Positions 8,056-18,260 of a stretch of DNA of 64,000 nt are shown one piece after another (position 1 is the first letter of the stretch; each line of letters opens with the position of its first letter). Source of the stretch: Clostridia bacterium (GTDB lineage Bacteria > Bacillota > Clostridia > Christensenellales > Aristaeellaceae); the NCBI GenBank assembly GCA_017431005.1, contig JAFRLY010000046.1, positions 1 to 64,000 on the forward strand. The letters run 5' to 3'. The notes beneath the pieces were generated by a model. That model worked only from the letters and a program-made list of their open reading frames with translations, had not been told where the DNA came from and ran no database searches. Position numbers and translations under genes: made by a program.

Positions 8056-8699
8056 GCTTCCTCGCCGTTTTCCAGCTTCTTTTCCCGGATCCGTACACAT
8101 TTCTTGATCAGCTCCACCGTGCCGGGAATGCCCAGGGTTCCGGTATCAACGCACAGGTCGTAGTTGGATACGTCGCCCCAGGTGCCGGTCGCGTAATAGT
8201 TGTAGTAGGACGCCCGCTGCTTGTCGGCTTTCTTGAGAATTTCCTCAGCCTTGATCGGATCCGCGCCGTAGTAGGTCACAATTCGCTTGATCCTGTCCTC
8301 CTGGGAAGCCTTGATGAAAACGTTCAGTACGTTTTCATGGTCGCGCAGTACATAGTCTGCGCAGCGGCCGACAATGACGCAGGGGCCTTTGTCCGCCAGT
8401 CTGCGGATCGTGTCGAACTGCGCAAGGAAAATCTTGTGGTTCAGTGGCATATCCATATACATGGTGCCTGAATCCCCGTGGGTCTGTACCCCACTGATCA
8501 GGGAAAACAGGAGACCCCTGGTGTTCTTCTCGTCGTAGTTCTCCAGCACCTCCGTGCAGATTCCACTGTCCTTGGACGCTTCAGCCAACAACTCCTTATC
8601 GTAAAAAGGAATATCCAGTTCCTCCGCCAGCAGCTTTGCCACATAGCGTCCGCCGGATCCATACTGCCTTCCGACTGTAATAATTGTCTGAGTCGCCAT
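8049..8699 (-). CDS. Cytidylate kinase-like family protein
   Basis: This 216-residue P-loop protein starts TIITVGRQYGSGGRYVAKLL, with the glycine-rich nucleotide loop GRQYGSGG of the cytidylate-kinase-like family (Pfam Cytidylate_kin2). It also has the CVIVGRCADYVL segment near residue 110. Members of this group are common in Clostridia and are distinct from the housekeeping Cmk; their substrate is not established. A GGAGGAAGAGGAGC tract precedes the ATG. It is the first gene of a two-gene unit with the secreted protein at 7315 and is transcribed divergently from the gene at 8846. Confidence 0.85.
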   Translation of the reverse strand: MATQTIITVGRQYGSGGRYVAKLLAEELDIPFYDKELLAEASKDSGICTEVLENYDEKNTRGLLFSLISGVQTHGDSGTMYMDMPLNHKIFLAQFDTIRRLADKGPCVIVGRCADYVLRDHENVLNVFIKASQEDRIKRIVTYYGADPIKAEEILKKADKQRASYYNYYATGTWGDVSNYDLCVDTGTLGIPGTVELIKKCVRIREKKLENGEEAW

Positions 8700-8770
8700 G
8701 CTCCTCTTCCTCCTTTTTCTGTTTGGCTGTCGCGCACGTCGTCCAGAAATGTACTGTTTTCACTGATCAA

Positions 8771-8799
8771 AGTATATCACAATCTTGTCTTTCCGTCAA
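8771..8799 (-). promoter_or_regulatory. Promoter of the kinase-like gene
   Basis: Minus strand TTGACG (8794-8799), 17 bases, TATACT (8771-8776). It overlaps the divergent promoter of the gene at 8846. Confidence 0.75.
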
Positions 8800-8813
8800 T
8801 TTAGTGGTATGAT
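8785..8813 (+). promoter_or_regulatory. Promoter of the gene at 8846
   Basis: Plus strand TTGTCT (8785-8790), 17 bases, TATGAT (8808-8813). The opposite promoter's -35 box lies inside its spacer, so the two probably exclude each other. Confidence 0.6.
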
Positions 8814-8845
8814 GCCACCATATTCAGACGTCGAAGGAGTTATGC

Positions 8846-9511
8846 ATGAAAACGCCTGTAACAAAGAAGATTTTGCGTACGCATTTTACCTACAGCTGGT
8901 GGAAATACGCCCTTCTGATCATTCTCGCAGTCTTCGGGATTGACCTGCTCTATACCGTCACTGCTTATCGCTCCCCGGAGGAGAAAAAAGTCCAGTTCTA
9001 TATCATGGGCTATTCCAATCAGGAAGCTCTGGATGCCTATATGGCTTCCGTCTGGCAGAAATATCTTCCGGATATGGAAGTCGTCGATTCCCACACCTTC
9101 ACCAATGACGGCGCCTATGCCGCCATGCAGCTTTCCACCTACATGGCTGCCGGTGAGGGTGATATTTATCTCCTGCCCCGTGAGCAGTTCATCGGCTCCG
9201 CTGCCTCAGGCGCATTTGTAGCGCTGGAAAGTGATCCGGAACTCATGGCGATTTTTGACGAAGCAGGCATCTCCCTGCAGAACGGTTGGCGCCGCGATTC
9301 CTCCACCGGGGAAACCCACCTCTTCGGTATCCCCCAGTCAAAGCTTCCCGGTCTTACCGCTCAGTACGCTTACGCTGAGGACGGTTACCTTTCTGTCCTG
9401 GTTACCAACCGCAACGATGAGAATGTCCTGAAATTTCTGCGCATCCTCTGCCGCGACATGCTGACCGATCCAAACGCAGAAGAAAAATCCCCGGCCGATA
9501 CCGGGGAATAA
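8846..9511 (+). CDS. Membrane-anchored extracytoplasmic protein, unknown
   Basis: This 221-residue protein has a short basic N-terminus and a single membrane helix at about residues 18-40 (WWKYALLIILAVFGIDLLYT). The rest is outside the membrane and reads like a small piece of an extracellular solute-binding fold: VQFYIMGYSNQEALDAYMAS, then GEGDIYLLPREQFIG and a proline/glycine-rich C-terminal half. No lipobox cysteine is present. The GAAGGAG site 6 bases before the ATG supports the start. It forms its own unit with promoter and terminator. The function is unknown; a membrane-held ligand sensor is only a guess. Confidence 0.75.
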   Translation: MKTPVTKKILRTHFTYSWWKYALLIILAVFGIDLLYTVTAYRSPEEKKVQFYIMGYSNQEALDAYMASVWQKYLPDMEVVDSHTFTNDGAYAAMQLSTYMAAGEGDIYLLPREQFIGSAASGAFVALESDPELMAIFDEAGISLQNGWRRDSSTGETHLFGIPQSKLPGLTAQYAYAEDGYLSVLVTNRNDENVLKFLRILCRDMLTDPNAEEKSPADTGE

Positions 9512-9530
9512 TCCATCATATTTCCATTTT

Positions 9531-9561
9531 CCACTCCTCTGATGGCGGAGTGGTTTTTTTT
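9531..9561 (+). terminator. Terminator after the gene at 8846
   Basis: Hairpin CCACTCC/GGAGTGG (9531-9553) followed by eight T residues on the plus strand. Confidence 0.9.
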
Positions 9562-9659
9562 AGCCGAAAGGAACTGCTCACTCATATGAAAACAACTGGC
9601 CTGTACAGACTTGTCTCTTGTTTTTCCGTACGTAGACTTCTGCATCAGCGCAGAGGAGT

Positions 9660-10325
9660 TCACTCGCCTCTTAACCCCTTCGCCAGCTTCTCTGCCAGTT
9701 CCTTCTCCTGATCCGCGAATCTCTTTGAGGGATCATACCACACCGGCGTAGCCACCTTGAACAGATGCTTCTTATAATCAAGATGAACCGGATATAGCTT
9801 CATAGCTTTCCCGCTGGCCCTGTACCACAGCTCCCCAAGCCGCAGCCAGCTCGTGTTGATCCACTCATGATGGCTCAGCCATCCGCTGGGCTGTTCCGGA
9901 AATACAAGCAGATACTCATCCTTCTGCAATGTCCTGACGCTCTGCCTCATTGTCAGCATGATCCGCTGATCATGATATACAGGAATATAGTCTACGCTCT
10001 TCAGAATCGGCGGCATAATCCAGCTTGCAATATACGGCACCGTGGCGTTCAGCACGGGCTCGAAAAAGCTCCCGGGTTTCCACCAGTAATCCTGCCGCAC
10101 ATAGGCAGGCACTTCCTTTTTTTCCAGCATCCCGTTGTTGATCCAGGGATGGCACTTGTCCCGCAGCGGAAACTTCGTCATCATATCGAACGGTCCGATG
10201 GCTCCGGCATGATTGACCACAAAAATGCAGGCACCTTCCTCAAAGGGAACCTCCCATTCCGTCTTCATCTTCCGTGAGAACATCCTGGTCAGCCCGCCGA
10301 CCACCTTGTAGAACCGCTTGCCCAT
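9660..10325 (-). CDS. Lysophospholipid acyltransferase (PlsC-like)
   Basis: The 221-residue product has the acyltransferase box in the form VNHAGAIGPFD (an H-x5-D spacing near residue 40) and a second block LLVFPEQPSGW in place of the usual FPEGTR. This fits a 1-acyl-glycerol-3-phosphate acyltransferase-like enzyme of membrane lipid synthesis. Its divergence suggests a specialised acceptor. The ATG at 10325 is chosen because GGGAG lies 9 bases before it; the in-frame ATG at 10331 is too close. It follows guaB by 39 bases on the same strand and may be cotranscribed. No terminator was seen downstream. Confidence 0.75.
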   Translation of the reverse strand: MGKRFYKVVGGLTRMFSRKMKTEWEVPFEEGACIFVVNHAGAIGPFDMMTKFPLRDKCHPWINNGMLEKKEVPAYVRQDYWWKPGSFFEPVLNATVPYIASWIMPPILKSVDYIPVYHDQRIMLTMRQSVRTLQKDEYLLVFPEQPSGWLSHHEWINTSWLRLGELWYRASGKAMKLYPVHLDYKKHLFKVATPVWYDPSKRFADQEKELAEKLAKGLRGE

Positions 10326-10364
10326 GTGCATCCACTCCCTGGAATCAACTCTGTACGGAAATCC

Positions 10365-11883
<1,519 letters not shown>

Positions 11884-11946
11884 TTGGCGATCCGGTCTGT
11901 TTCCCGGCAGATTTCCGGGATTCAGCGCGCCGGTTTCCCCGTTTCG

Positions 11947-14529
11947 TCACTTCCCTATGCCCAGGAAGGTGTAATCCTGATCCTCGACGGCTTTCCGGAT
12001 CGCTTCCTCGTCGGCTTCCCCGCTCAGCGTGACAGTTGCCTTCCCGGCCTCGTGGCTCGCCTGCGCGGAAGCCACAAAGTCAAGCGCTTCCAGCGCCTTT
12101 TTAACGGTCGCCTCGCAGTGTTCGCACATCATGCCCTCAATCAGCACGGTCAGGGTCGCTCCCGATTCTTCCGGATCAGTCGGGCACACGCCGCCTGCGC
12201 AGGCATCCCGCACCTCTTCCGTCAGTCTTTCCGGCAGCGGATGCCGCAGGAAGGCCCGCGGTATTCCGTCCTTTTCCCCGTTCCGGAGATCGCACAGGTT
12301 CAGCCGCAGTGCGTTCATGCATACGGTGAAGCTGGACAGCGACATCGCTGCCGCCCCGATCATCGGGTTCAGCTTCACGGCAAACAGTCCCGCCGCCAGC
12401 GGAATGCAGATCGCGTTGTAGAAGAACGCCCAAAACAGGTTCTCATGGATGTTCTTCAATGTCTGTCGGCTCAGCCGGACGGCTGCCGCAACGTCGGTCA
12501 GCGAACTGTTCATCAGCACGACGTCGGCACTGTCGATGGCCACGTCGGTTCCCGCCCCGATGGCGATACCGAGGTCCGCTCTCATCAGCGCCGGCGCGTC
12601 GTTGATGCCGTCTCCGACCATGGCGGTTTTTCCGTGTTTCTGAAGCATACGGATCGCAGCCTCCTTTCCGGAGGGCAGCACGCCGGCCACGGTCTCGTCC
12701 ACGCCGGCCTGCCGGCCGATCGCCCGGGCGGTTCGTTCGTTATCCCCGGTCAGCATAACGACGCGGAGCCCCAGCTGCTTCAGCTGACGGATGCCTTCCG
12801 CTGAATCCGCCTTCATCGTGTCCGCTACAGCGATGATGCCCAGCAGCCGCTTCTCTTCCGCGAAGAACAGCGGGGTCTTTCCTTCGCCCGCCAGCCGCTC
12901 CGCGGTCTCTTTCATTTTGCTGTCCGGCTCTCCGGCGGCAGAAGCGATGTATCCGCTGTTCCCGCCGTAAAGCGTCCTGCCGGTAAGCACACCCCACAGC
13001 CCCTTGCCGGGAACCACCCGGAAATCCGTTACCTCTTCAGCAGGAATCCCGCGCTTCTCAGCTTCCACTGTGATTGCTCTCGCCAGCGGATGCTCGGACA
13101 GCCGTTCCAGGGTGCAGGCCGCCTGCAGCAGCTGTGTCTCTGTCACGCCGGCCGCGGGCTGAAGTTCCGTCACCTTCGGTTCACCCGTGGTGATGGTGCC
13201 CGTCTTGTCCAGCGCGATGATTCTCGTTTTCCCTGCGCACTCTAGGCTTTCGCTCGTCTTGAACAACACGCCGTTCTTCGCTCCGATGCCGTTTCCGACC
13301 ATGATGGCCACCGGCGTGGCCAGGCCCAGGGCGCAGGGGCAGGAGATCACCAGCACGGAGATCGCCCGTGCCAGCGCGAAGGAGAGGCCTTCCCCGGCGA
13401 CCAGCCAGTATGCCAGTACGATGACCGCGATGGCGATCACCGCCGGCACGAAAATCCCGGACACCTTATCAGCCACCCGGGAGATCGGCGCCTTGGTTGC
13501 GGCTGCATCGGACACCATCCGGATGATCTGACTCAGCGTGGTATCCCGGCCCACCCGGGTCGCCTGGCAGCGCAGGAAGCCGGACGCGTTGATCGTCGCC
13601 GCGGAAACTGGATCTCCCGGCTTCTTGTCCACGGGGATGGATTCCCCGGTCAGCGCAGCTTCGTTTACCGAGCTGTCTCCCTCCAGCACAACCCCGTCCA
13701 CCGGAATCGCTTCTCCCGGCTTCACCAGGAAGACATCACCTGTGCTGACCTGGTCCACGGAAACTTCAGTTTCGGTCCCGTCCCGCACGACCGTCGCAGT
13801 CTGCGGCGCCAGGCGCATCAGATCCTTCAGCGCGGAGGTAGTCCGCCCCTTGGAGAGCGCCTCCAGCATCTTCCCTACGGTAATCAGCGCGGGAATCATC
13901 GCGGCGGACTCGAAGTACAGCTCGCTGTGGTACAGGGTATGCAGTTCTGCCATCTCCGCGCCGCTGACGGCGAGGGCGCTCAGCCGGTAGCAGACCCACG
14001 TGCTCCAGGCAAAGGAGACCGAGGAGCCCAGAGCAACCAGCGTATCCATGTTCGGCGCCCCGTGAAGCAGGGAGGAAAACCCGGACGTAAAAAACTTCTG
14101 GTTGATGATCATCACCACCGCGGCCAGCAGCAGCTGTGTCAGCGCCAGGGCAAGCACGTTCTCCGCCAGCGCCGCCGGCAGCGGCAGTCCCAGCATGTGG
14201 TGTCCCATCGTGATGTACATCAGCAGGATCAGGAAGCCGGCGGAAAGGATCAGCCGGCGCTTCAGCTTCGGTGTTTCCCGGTCCTCGAGAGCCGCTTCCT
14301 CAGCGGCCATGCCGGAGCTTTCCTGTGCCGCTTCCTTCGGACTCGCACCGTACCCGGCGGACTCCACGGCACGGATGATGTCCGCGGCCTTCGCGGTTCC
14401 CTCCACCCCCATGGAATTGGTCAGCAGAGAAACAGATACCGAGGTCACCCCCGGTACCTTTGCCACCGCTTTCTCCACCCGGGCCTGGCATGCGGCGCAG
14501 CTCATCCCGGTCACAATATATTGTTCCAT
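11947..14529 (-). CDS. copA: Copper-transporting P1B-type ATPase with two metal-binding domains
   Basis: This 860-residue ATPase exports Cu(I). In order it has an N-terminal HMA domain with GMSCAAC (residues 8-14), eight membrane helices with the CPC metal site (Cys397 and Cys399), the phosphorylated Asp441 in DKTGT, the SEHPLA nucleotide motif, and GDGIND in the hinge. It then has a second HMA domain at about 785-855 with GMMCEHC, joined by a linker carrying another cysteine pair (CAGGVCP). Metal-binding domains are usually all N-terminal, so the C-terminal one is noteworthy. No copper chaperone or repressor gene adjoins it, and no copper-repressor operator was recognised. Confidence 0.93.
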   Translation of the reverse strand: MEQYIVTGMSCAACQARVEKAVAKVPGVTSVSVSLLTNSMGVEGTAKAADIIRAVESAGYGASPKEAAQESSGMAAEEAALEDRETPKLKRRLILSAGFLILLMYITMGHHMLGLPLPAALAENVLALALTQLLLAAVVMIINQKFFTSGFSSLLHGAPNMDTLVALGSSVSFAWSTWVCYRLSALAVSGAEMAELHTLYHSELYFESAAMIPALITVGKMLEALSKGRTTSALKDLMRLAPQTATVVRDGTETEVSVDQVSTGDVFLVKPGEAIPVDGVVLEGDSSVNEAALTGESIPVDKKPGDPVSAATINASGFLRCQATRVGRDTTLSQIIRMVSDAAATKAPISRVADKVSGIFVPAVIAIAVIVLAYWLVAGEGLSFALARAISVLVISCPCALGLATPVAIMVGNGIGAKNGVLFKTSESLECAGKTRIIALDKTGTITTGEPKVTELQPAAGVTETQLLQAACTLERLSEHPLARAITVEAEKRGIPAEEVTDFRVVPGKGLWGVLTGRTLYGGNSGYIASAAGEPDSKMKETAERLAGEGKTPLFFAEEKRLLGIIAVADTMKADSAEGIRQLKQLGLRVVMLTGDNERTARAIGRQAGVDETVAGVLPSGKEAAIRMLQKHGKTAMVGDGINDAPALMRADLGIAIGAGTDVAIDSADVVLMNSSLTDVAAAVRLSRQTLKNIHENLFWAFFYNAICIPLAAGLFAVKLNPMIGAAAMSLSSFTVCMNALRLNLCDLRNGEKDGIPRAFLRHPLPERLTEEVRDACAGGVCPTDPEESGATLTVLIEGMMCEHCEATVKKALEALDFVASAQASHEAGKATVTLSGEADEEAIRKAVEDQDYTFLGIGK

Positions 14530-14544
14530 AAATTTATTCCCGTA

Positions 14545-15669
14545 TTACTTTTTCCATTCCAGCGGATAATCGCTCACTGCGTATTCCAGTTTTTTTCCGT
14601 TCTCCCGCAGCGTGTTCAGAATGCTGTCAATCGTACTCCCCTTATCAATCACGGTCGGAATGAAGTCATTCCGGTCTGTCCGGGAGCTGATCCTGATCGG
14701 TATAATTCTGAATCCCCTTGGAGCCGCAGTCCCGTCCTTCACTCTGAACCGCATCTGGAACAGATAGCTGTTCATGTCGCTGGGCTTGCTGTTTCCGCTG
14801 AAGCAGAAGTTGCCCAGGCTGTAGCAGATATATACCCCATTGTATTCCTCGATCGGGTTCATCCGGTGGCTGTGGTGCCCCACCACCAGGTCTGCACCGG
14901 CATCAACCGCCAACCGGCCCATCTTAATCTGGTTGTTCGTTGGACTGTAGTCTTTTTCATTGCCCCAGTGGAAGCTGACGATCACCAGCGGGTATTTTTC
15001 CTTTGCTGCCCGGATGTCCTCAGGCACCTTCTCCCACAGGCTTTCGTACCGGTCAATGCACAGGTAACTCAGCATTGCGATCTGGATGCCCTTGACCTCA
15101 TAAACGCCAACTTCCGTGCTGTTGCTGTATACAATACCGGCGTCCCGAAGGACAGCCTTGGTCTCCTCGTACACCTCTTCTCCGTGATCCATTACATGGT
15201 TGTTCTCGAGGCTTACGCATTCCACGCCGTTGTCCGCCAGCATGCTTACGTAGCTTGGCGGCGCGCTGAACAGGAACTGGTTTTCTCTCTTGTTTCCGGG
15301 TACATACGTACTTTCAGTCAGTGTGCCTTCAAAGTTCACCAGCGTCATGTCGTCCGACATCAATAATTCCCGGATACCTTTCCCCTTCATCGTGAAGTTA
15401 ATATCTCCGCCCTGATTCGCCAGTTCATTTTCAAAAATATTGTTCTTTTTCCGACTGTCCCCGCCGATTGTAAAGTCCCCTGTGCAGGTAACAGTCAGCA
15501 GAATACTGCCGTCGCTCTCATAGATCGACGGTGGTTCCGTAGCCAGGGCGTCCTCCATGATCTCCTCAATCAGAAGGTCGTCCTCTTCATAGATTACACT
15601 CTCCGCTGCGACGCTGACTGCTGTCAGGCACAATACCAGTAAAAGAGCCGTTATCCTGATTTTATTCAT
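14545..15669 (-). CDS. CapA-family (PGA_cap) exported protein
   Basis: This 374-residue protein has a signal peptide (MNKIRITALLLVLCLTAVSV) and a CapA/PgsA-type metallophosphatase-like domain. Its diagnostic blocks are VTCTGDFTIGGD near residue 55, LVNFEGTLT, SLENNHVMDHG and ADLVVGHHSHRMNPIEEYNG. In Bacillus, CapA proteins take part in poly-gamma-glutamate export or capsule anchoring, but many single copies have other or unknown roles. The ATG at 15669 overlaps the aminotransferase stop as ATGA, so the two are translationally coupled. An extended acidic stretch follows the signal peptide. No pgsB or pgsC gene is nearby. Confidence 0.85.
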   Translation of the reverse strand: MNKIRITALLLVLCLTAVSVAAESVIYEEDDLLIEEIMEDALATEPPSIYESDGSILLTVTCTGDFTIGGDSRKKNNIFENELANQGGDINFTMKGKGIRELLMSDDMTLVNFEGTLTESTYVPGNKRENQFLFSAPPSYVSMLADNGVECVSLENNHVMDHGEEVYEETKAVLRDAGIVYSNSTEVGVYEVKGIQIAMLSYLCIDRYESLWEKVPEDIRAAKEKYPLVIVSFHWGNEKDYSPTNNQIKMGRLAVDAGADLVVGHHSHRMNPIEEYNGVYICYSLGNFCFSGNSKPSDMNSYLFQMRFRVKDGTAAPRGFRIIPIRISSRTDRNDFIPTVIDKGSTIDSILNTLRENGKKLEYAVSDYPLEWKK

Positions 15670-16859
15670 TTTCCCGTTTCCTTCCTGATAAACGCTCCGA
15701 TACGCTCCAGCGCAGTCATCAGCTTGTCCATGCCCGTCGCATAGCTGCATCGGATATTCCCCTCTCCGCTCGGGCCGAAGGCGGTACCGGGTACGCAGGC
15801 TACCCGCTGCTCCTGCAGCAGTCTGGAGCAGAACACGTCACTGGTCATCCCGGTATTTCTTATTGACGGGAAAACATAAAACGCGCCGTAAGGCTCAAAG
15901 CAGTGCAGACCCATTTCCCGAAATCCGCTGACCATCAGCCGGCGACGCCGGTCGTAGCTGTCCCGCATGTGAAGTACGTCTTCGTATCCGTTTTCCCGTC
16001 CGGTCCGCAGCGCTTCTGCCGCGGCAACCTGAGCCTGCCGCGGCGCACACATGATTGTGTACTGATGAATCTTGTTCATTACGCTGATCAGTTCTTCCGC
16101 ACCGCAGACATAACCTACCCGCCATCCGGTCATGGCAAAAGCCTTGCTGAATCCGTTGATCGTCAGCGTGTATTCCCACATACCCGGCAGGCTGGCAAAT
16201 GCCGTATGCTCCTTTCCGTCGTAAATCAGCTCGCTGTAGATTTCGTCGCTGATTACCAGAATCCGGTGTTTCCGTATAACCTCGGCAATCTTTTCCAGAT
16301 CCGCCTTTTCCATGATTGCACCCGTGGGATTATTGGGATAAGGCAGGATCAGCGCTTTGGTTCTTTTGTTGATCGCAGCCTCCAGGTCAGCTGCCTGCAG
16401 CCGGAAGTCGTCGCTTTCCCGGGTTACGACTGCCTTTGGAGTGCCGCCGGCGAAAACTACACCTGGAGCATAGCTGACGTAACTTGGTTCCGGTACCAGC
16501 ACCTCGTCTCCCGGGGCAACAGTCGCGCGCAGCGCGATATCGATGGCCTCGCTGGCCCCTATAGTCACGATCATCTCGGTCTTCGGGTCATAGCATACTC
16601 CATATCGCTCCTGCATATAGAGGCTGATTTCCTCACGCAGTTCCTGCAGTCCCCGGTTTGCAGTATATTGCGTCTCCCCGTCAATCAGACTATTGATTGC
16701 TTTGTCCCGGATATGATACGGCGTCTTGAAGTCCGGCTCTCCCACACCGAGACTGATTGTGTCCTGCATACTGCTTGCCAGGTCAAAGAACTTCCGGATC
16801 CCGCTGGGCGGCACTGCTGCTATCGCCGGATTCAGATACCGTTCATAATCCATGCTCAC
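15666..16859 (-). CDS. PLP-dependent aminotransferase, class I/II
   Basis: The 397-residue enzyme belongs to the aspartate-aminotransferase fold type I. The PLP lysine is in INGFSKAFAMTGWRVGY near residue 235. Substrate and cofactor residues are visible in YPNNPTGA and SDEIYSELIY, and the terminal carboxylate arginine in IRCSYAT. The exact amino-acid substrate cannot be told; the group includes aspartate and aromatic aminotransferases. It starts at a GTG (16859) overlapping the regulator stop by 4 bases, or at the ATG 6 bases later. Being between an Lrp-type regulator and the CapA-like gene suggests one amino-acid-responsive unit. Confidence 0.9.
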   Translation of the reverse strand: MSMDYERYLNPAIAAVPPSGIRKFFDLASSMQDTISLGVGEPDFKTPYHIRDKAINSLIDGETQYTANRGLQELREEISLYMQERYGVCYDPKTEMIVTIGASEAIDIALRATVAPGDEVLVPEPSYVSYAPGVVFAGGTPKAVVTRESDDFRLQAADLEAAINKRTKALILPYPNNPTGAIMEKADLEKIAEVIRKHRILVISDEIYSELIYDGKEHTAFASLPGMWEYTLTINGFSKAFAMTGWRVGYVCGAEELISVMNKIHQYTIMCAPRQAQVAAAEALRTGRENGYEDVLHMRDSYDRRRRLMVSGFREMGLHCFEPYGAFYVFPSIRNTGMTSDVFCSRLLQEQRVACVPGTAFGPSGEGNIRCSYATGMDKLMTALERIGAFIRKETGK

Positions 16860-17347
16860 GGACTCACCACCAGTCTCTTATCGCTGCCTTCCTTTTCAAA
16901 TACAATACCCTCTTCCTTGTAACGCTTCAGCACGAAACTCGTTGCTGTTCCTGTCACCATCTCAAGAGGGCTCAGCTTGGCACTCACAAACGCTGCCAAT
17001 TCCTTCAGCGTCGGAGCTTCCACAAGTACCAGCAGATCGTAGCTTCCGCTCATCAGGTAAACGCTCTTCACCTCGTCAAATTTATAGATTCTCTTCGCTA
17101 CCGCATCAAATCCCATATCCCGTTGAGGCGTCACCTTGACCTCGATCATGGCCTCCACCCGTTCCCGGTCTGTCAGATCCCAGTTGATCAGCGGCATGTA
17201 CCGCAGAATGATCCGCTTCTCCTCAAGTTCCTGGATTGCAGCCGCAGTTTCCTCAAGACTGGCTCCGGTCATCACAGCCATCTTCTCCATCGGAATTCTG
17301 CAGTCTTCCTTCAATATCTCCAGCAGAGCATTTTCAAGCCTCGTCAT
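16856..17347 (-). CDS. Lrp/AsnC-family transcriptional regulator
   Basis: This 163-residue protein starts with a winged helix (MTRLENALLEILKEDCRIPM) and ends in the RAM ligand-binding domain (VKSVYLMSGSYDLLVLVEAP). Lrp proteins form ring-like oligomers and respond to amino acids. The start at 17347 has GGAGGG 9 bases upstream; earlier in-frame starts would add a tail without family similarity. It probably controls the aminotransferase gene that overlaps its stop codon. I could not pick out an operator in the AT-rich upstream 200 bases. Confidence 0.88.
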   Translation of the reverse strand: MTRLENALLEILKEDCRIPMEKMAVMTGASLEETAAAIQELEEKRIILRYMPLINWDLTDRERVEAMIEVKVTPQRDMGFDAVAKRIYKFDEVKSVYLMSGSYDLLVLVEAPTLKELAAFVSAKLSPLEMVTGTATSFVLKRYKEEGIVFEKEGSDKRLVVSP

Positions 17348-17583
17348 TTTCTCATTCCCTCCGGATGTCATCCATAAGAATGCTCCTATTTTACACATTT
17401 TCTGTCTTTTGTTCAACTGTGCAGAAAACAGCAATTGCTGCGTTTCGTTACATATCATGTTACTGGAAGGAACCAGGAAGGTTGAATGAGTCTGTATCGG
17501 TTTGATTCTTTGTTTTTATTACCGAATACTGCAAATATTACAAAAAATTTACAATTTTGACCACAATATGTAGTGTAAATCAG

Positions 17584-17612
17584 TTGACGATCCCCGTATA
17601 TTTAGTTAATAT
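17584..17612 (+). promoter_or_regulatory. Promoter of the gene at 17648
   Basis: Plus strand TTGACG (17584-17589), 17 bases, TAATAT (17607-17612). Confidence 0.75.
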
Positions 17613-17647
17613 GTTACGAGATTAAAAAGGGAGAGGAGGGGGTACTT

Positions 17648-18175
17648 ATGATTGCCGGATATGGTTCCCGGCCGGTTTTTCAGTACAAGTTTCGTCCCCT
17701 CGCCCATGATGCTCGCGCGTTGGACGGAGGCTTCAGTGTCATCCTTTATGAAAACCGCATTCTGTCCTTCTCGACATATGACGTCTCCGGCGTTTTTCTT
17801 GATGAGCTGTGCTTTGCTCTTCCCGGCCGGGTAACAACCTGCTTCTATGCGCTGCTTCGAGGCGCTGCACCGTGGCTTGGCTCCACCCCATGCGATCTCC
17901 GGGGCGAGGATACGTCACCCTATGCCTCCTCTTTCGCCTTCGACGGTTATGATCCGATCCGCGTGTGGGGCATAAACCGGCTGCTGGTCGAGCCTGCCGG
18001 ATCTGAGGATGGTTTTTTTGCCCGTCATCTGTATGTTCTTTTTGAAGATGTCGCGAATCTCTTTGCCGAAAACGGAATTCGTCTGACCCTTGACGGTTTC
18101 ACCTGGGATTCCTCCCGTATTCGTCCCTTCCGCAAAAATCAGCTGCGCCGAACCGGCAATCAGGGCGTTGTTTGA
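17648..18175 (+). CDS. Conserved-looking protein of unknown function
   Basis: I do not recognise this 175-residue protein. It has no signal peptide or membrane helix and is rich in aromatic residues (FAFDGYDPIRVWGINRLLVE near residue 97), with a basic C-terminal tail (RIRPFRKNQLRRTGNQGVV). It looks like a soluble cytoplasmic protein. Expression is well supported: a good promoter, a very strong GGGAGAGGAGGGGG site 7 bases before the ATG, and an intrinsic terminator directly behind. It stands alone between lrp and the phosphoglucomutase gene. The basic tail could bind nucleic acid, but this is a guess. Confidence 0.75.
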   Translation: MIAGYGSRPVFQYKFRPLAHDARALDGGFSVILYENRILSFSTYDVSGVFLDELCFALPGRVTTCFYALLRGAAPWLGSTPCDLRGEDTSPYASSFAFDGYDPIRVWGINRLLVEPAGSEDGFFARHLYVLFEDVANLFAENGIRLTLDGFTWDSSRIRPFRKNQLRRTGNQGVV

Positions 18176-18186
18176 GATGCTTTTGG

Positions 18187-18212
18187 GGCACACCATCCCT
18201 GTGCCTTTTTTT
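18187..18212 (+). terminator. Terminator after the gene at 17648
   Basis: Hairpin GGCACA/TGTGCC (18187-18205) followed by seven T residues. Confidence 0.85.
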
Positions 18213-18260
18213 GTTTTCTTTTTCAGCACATTCACATTTTTATAAACGGAGGTATTTACC

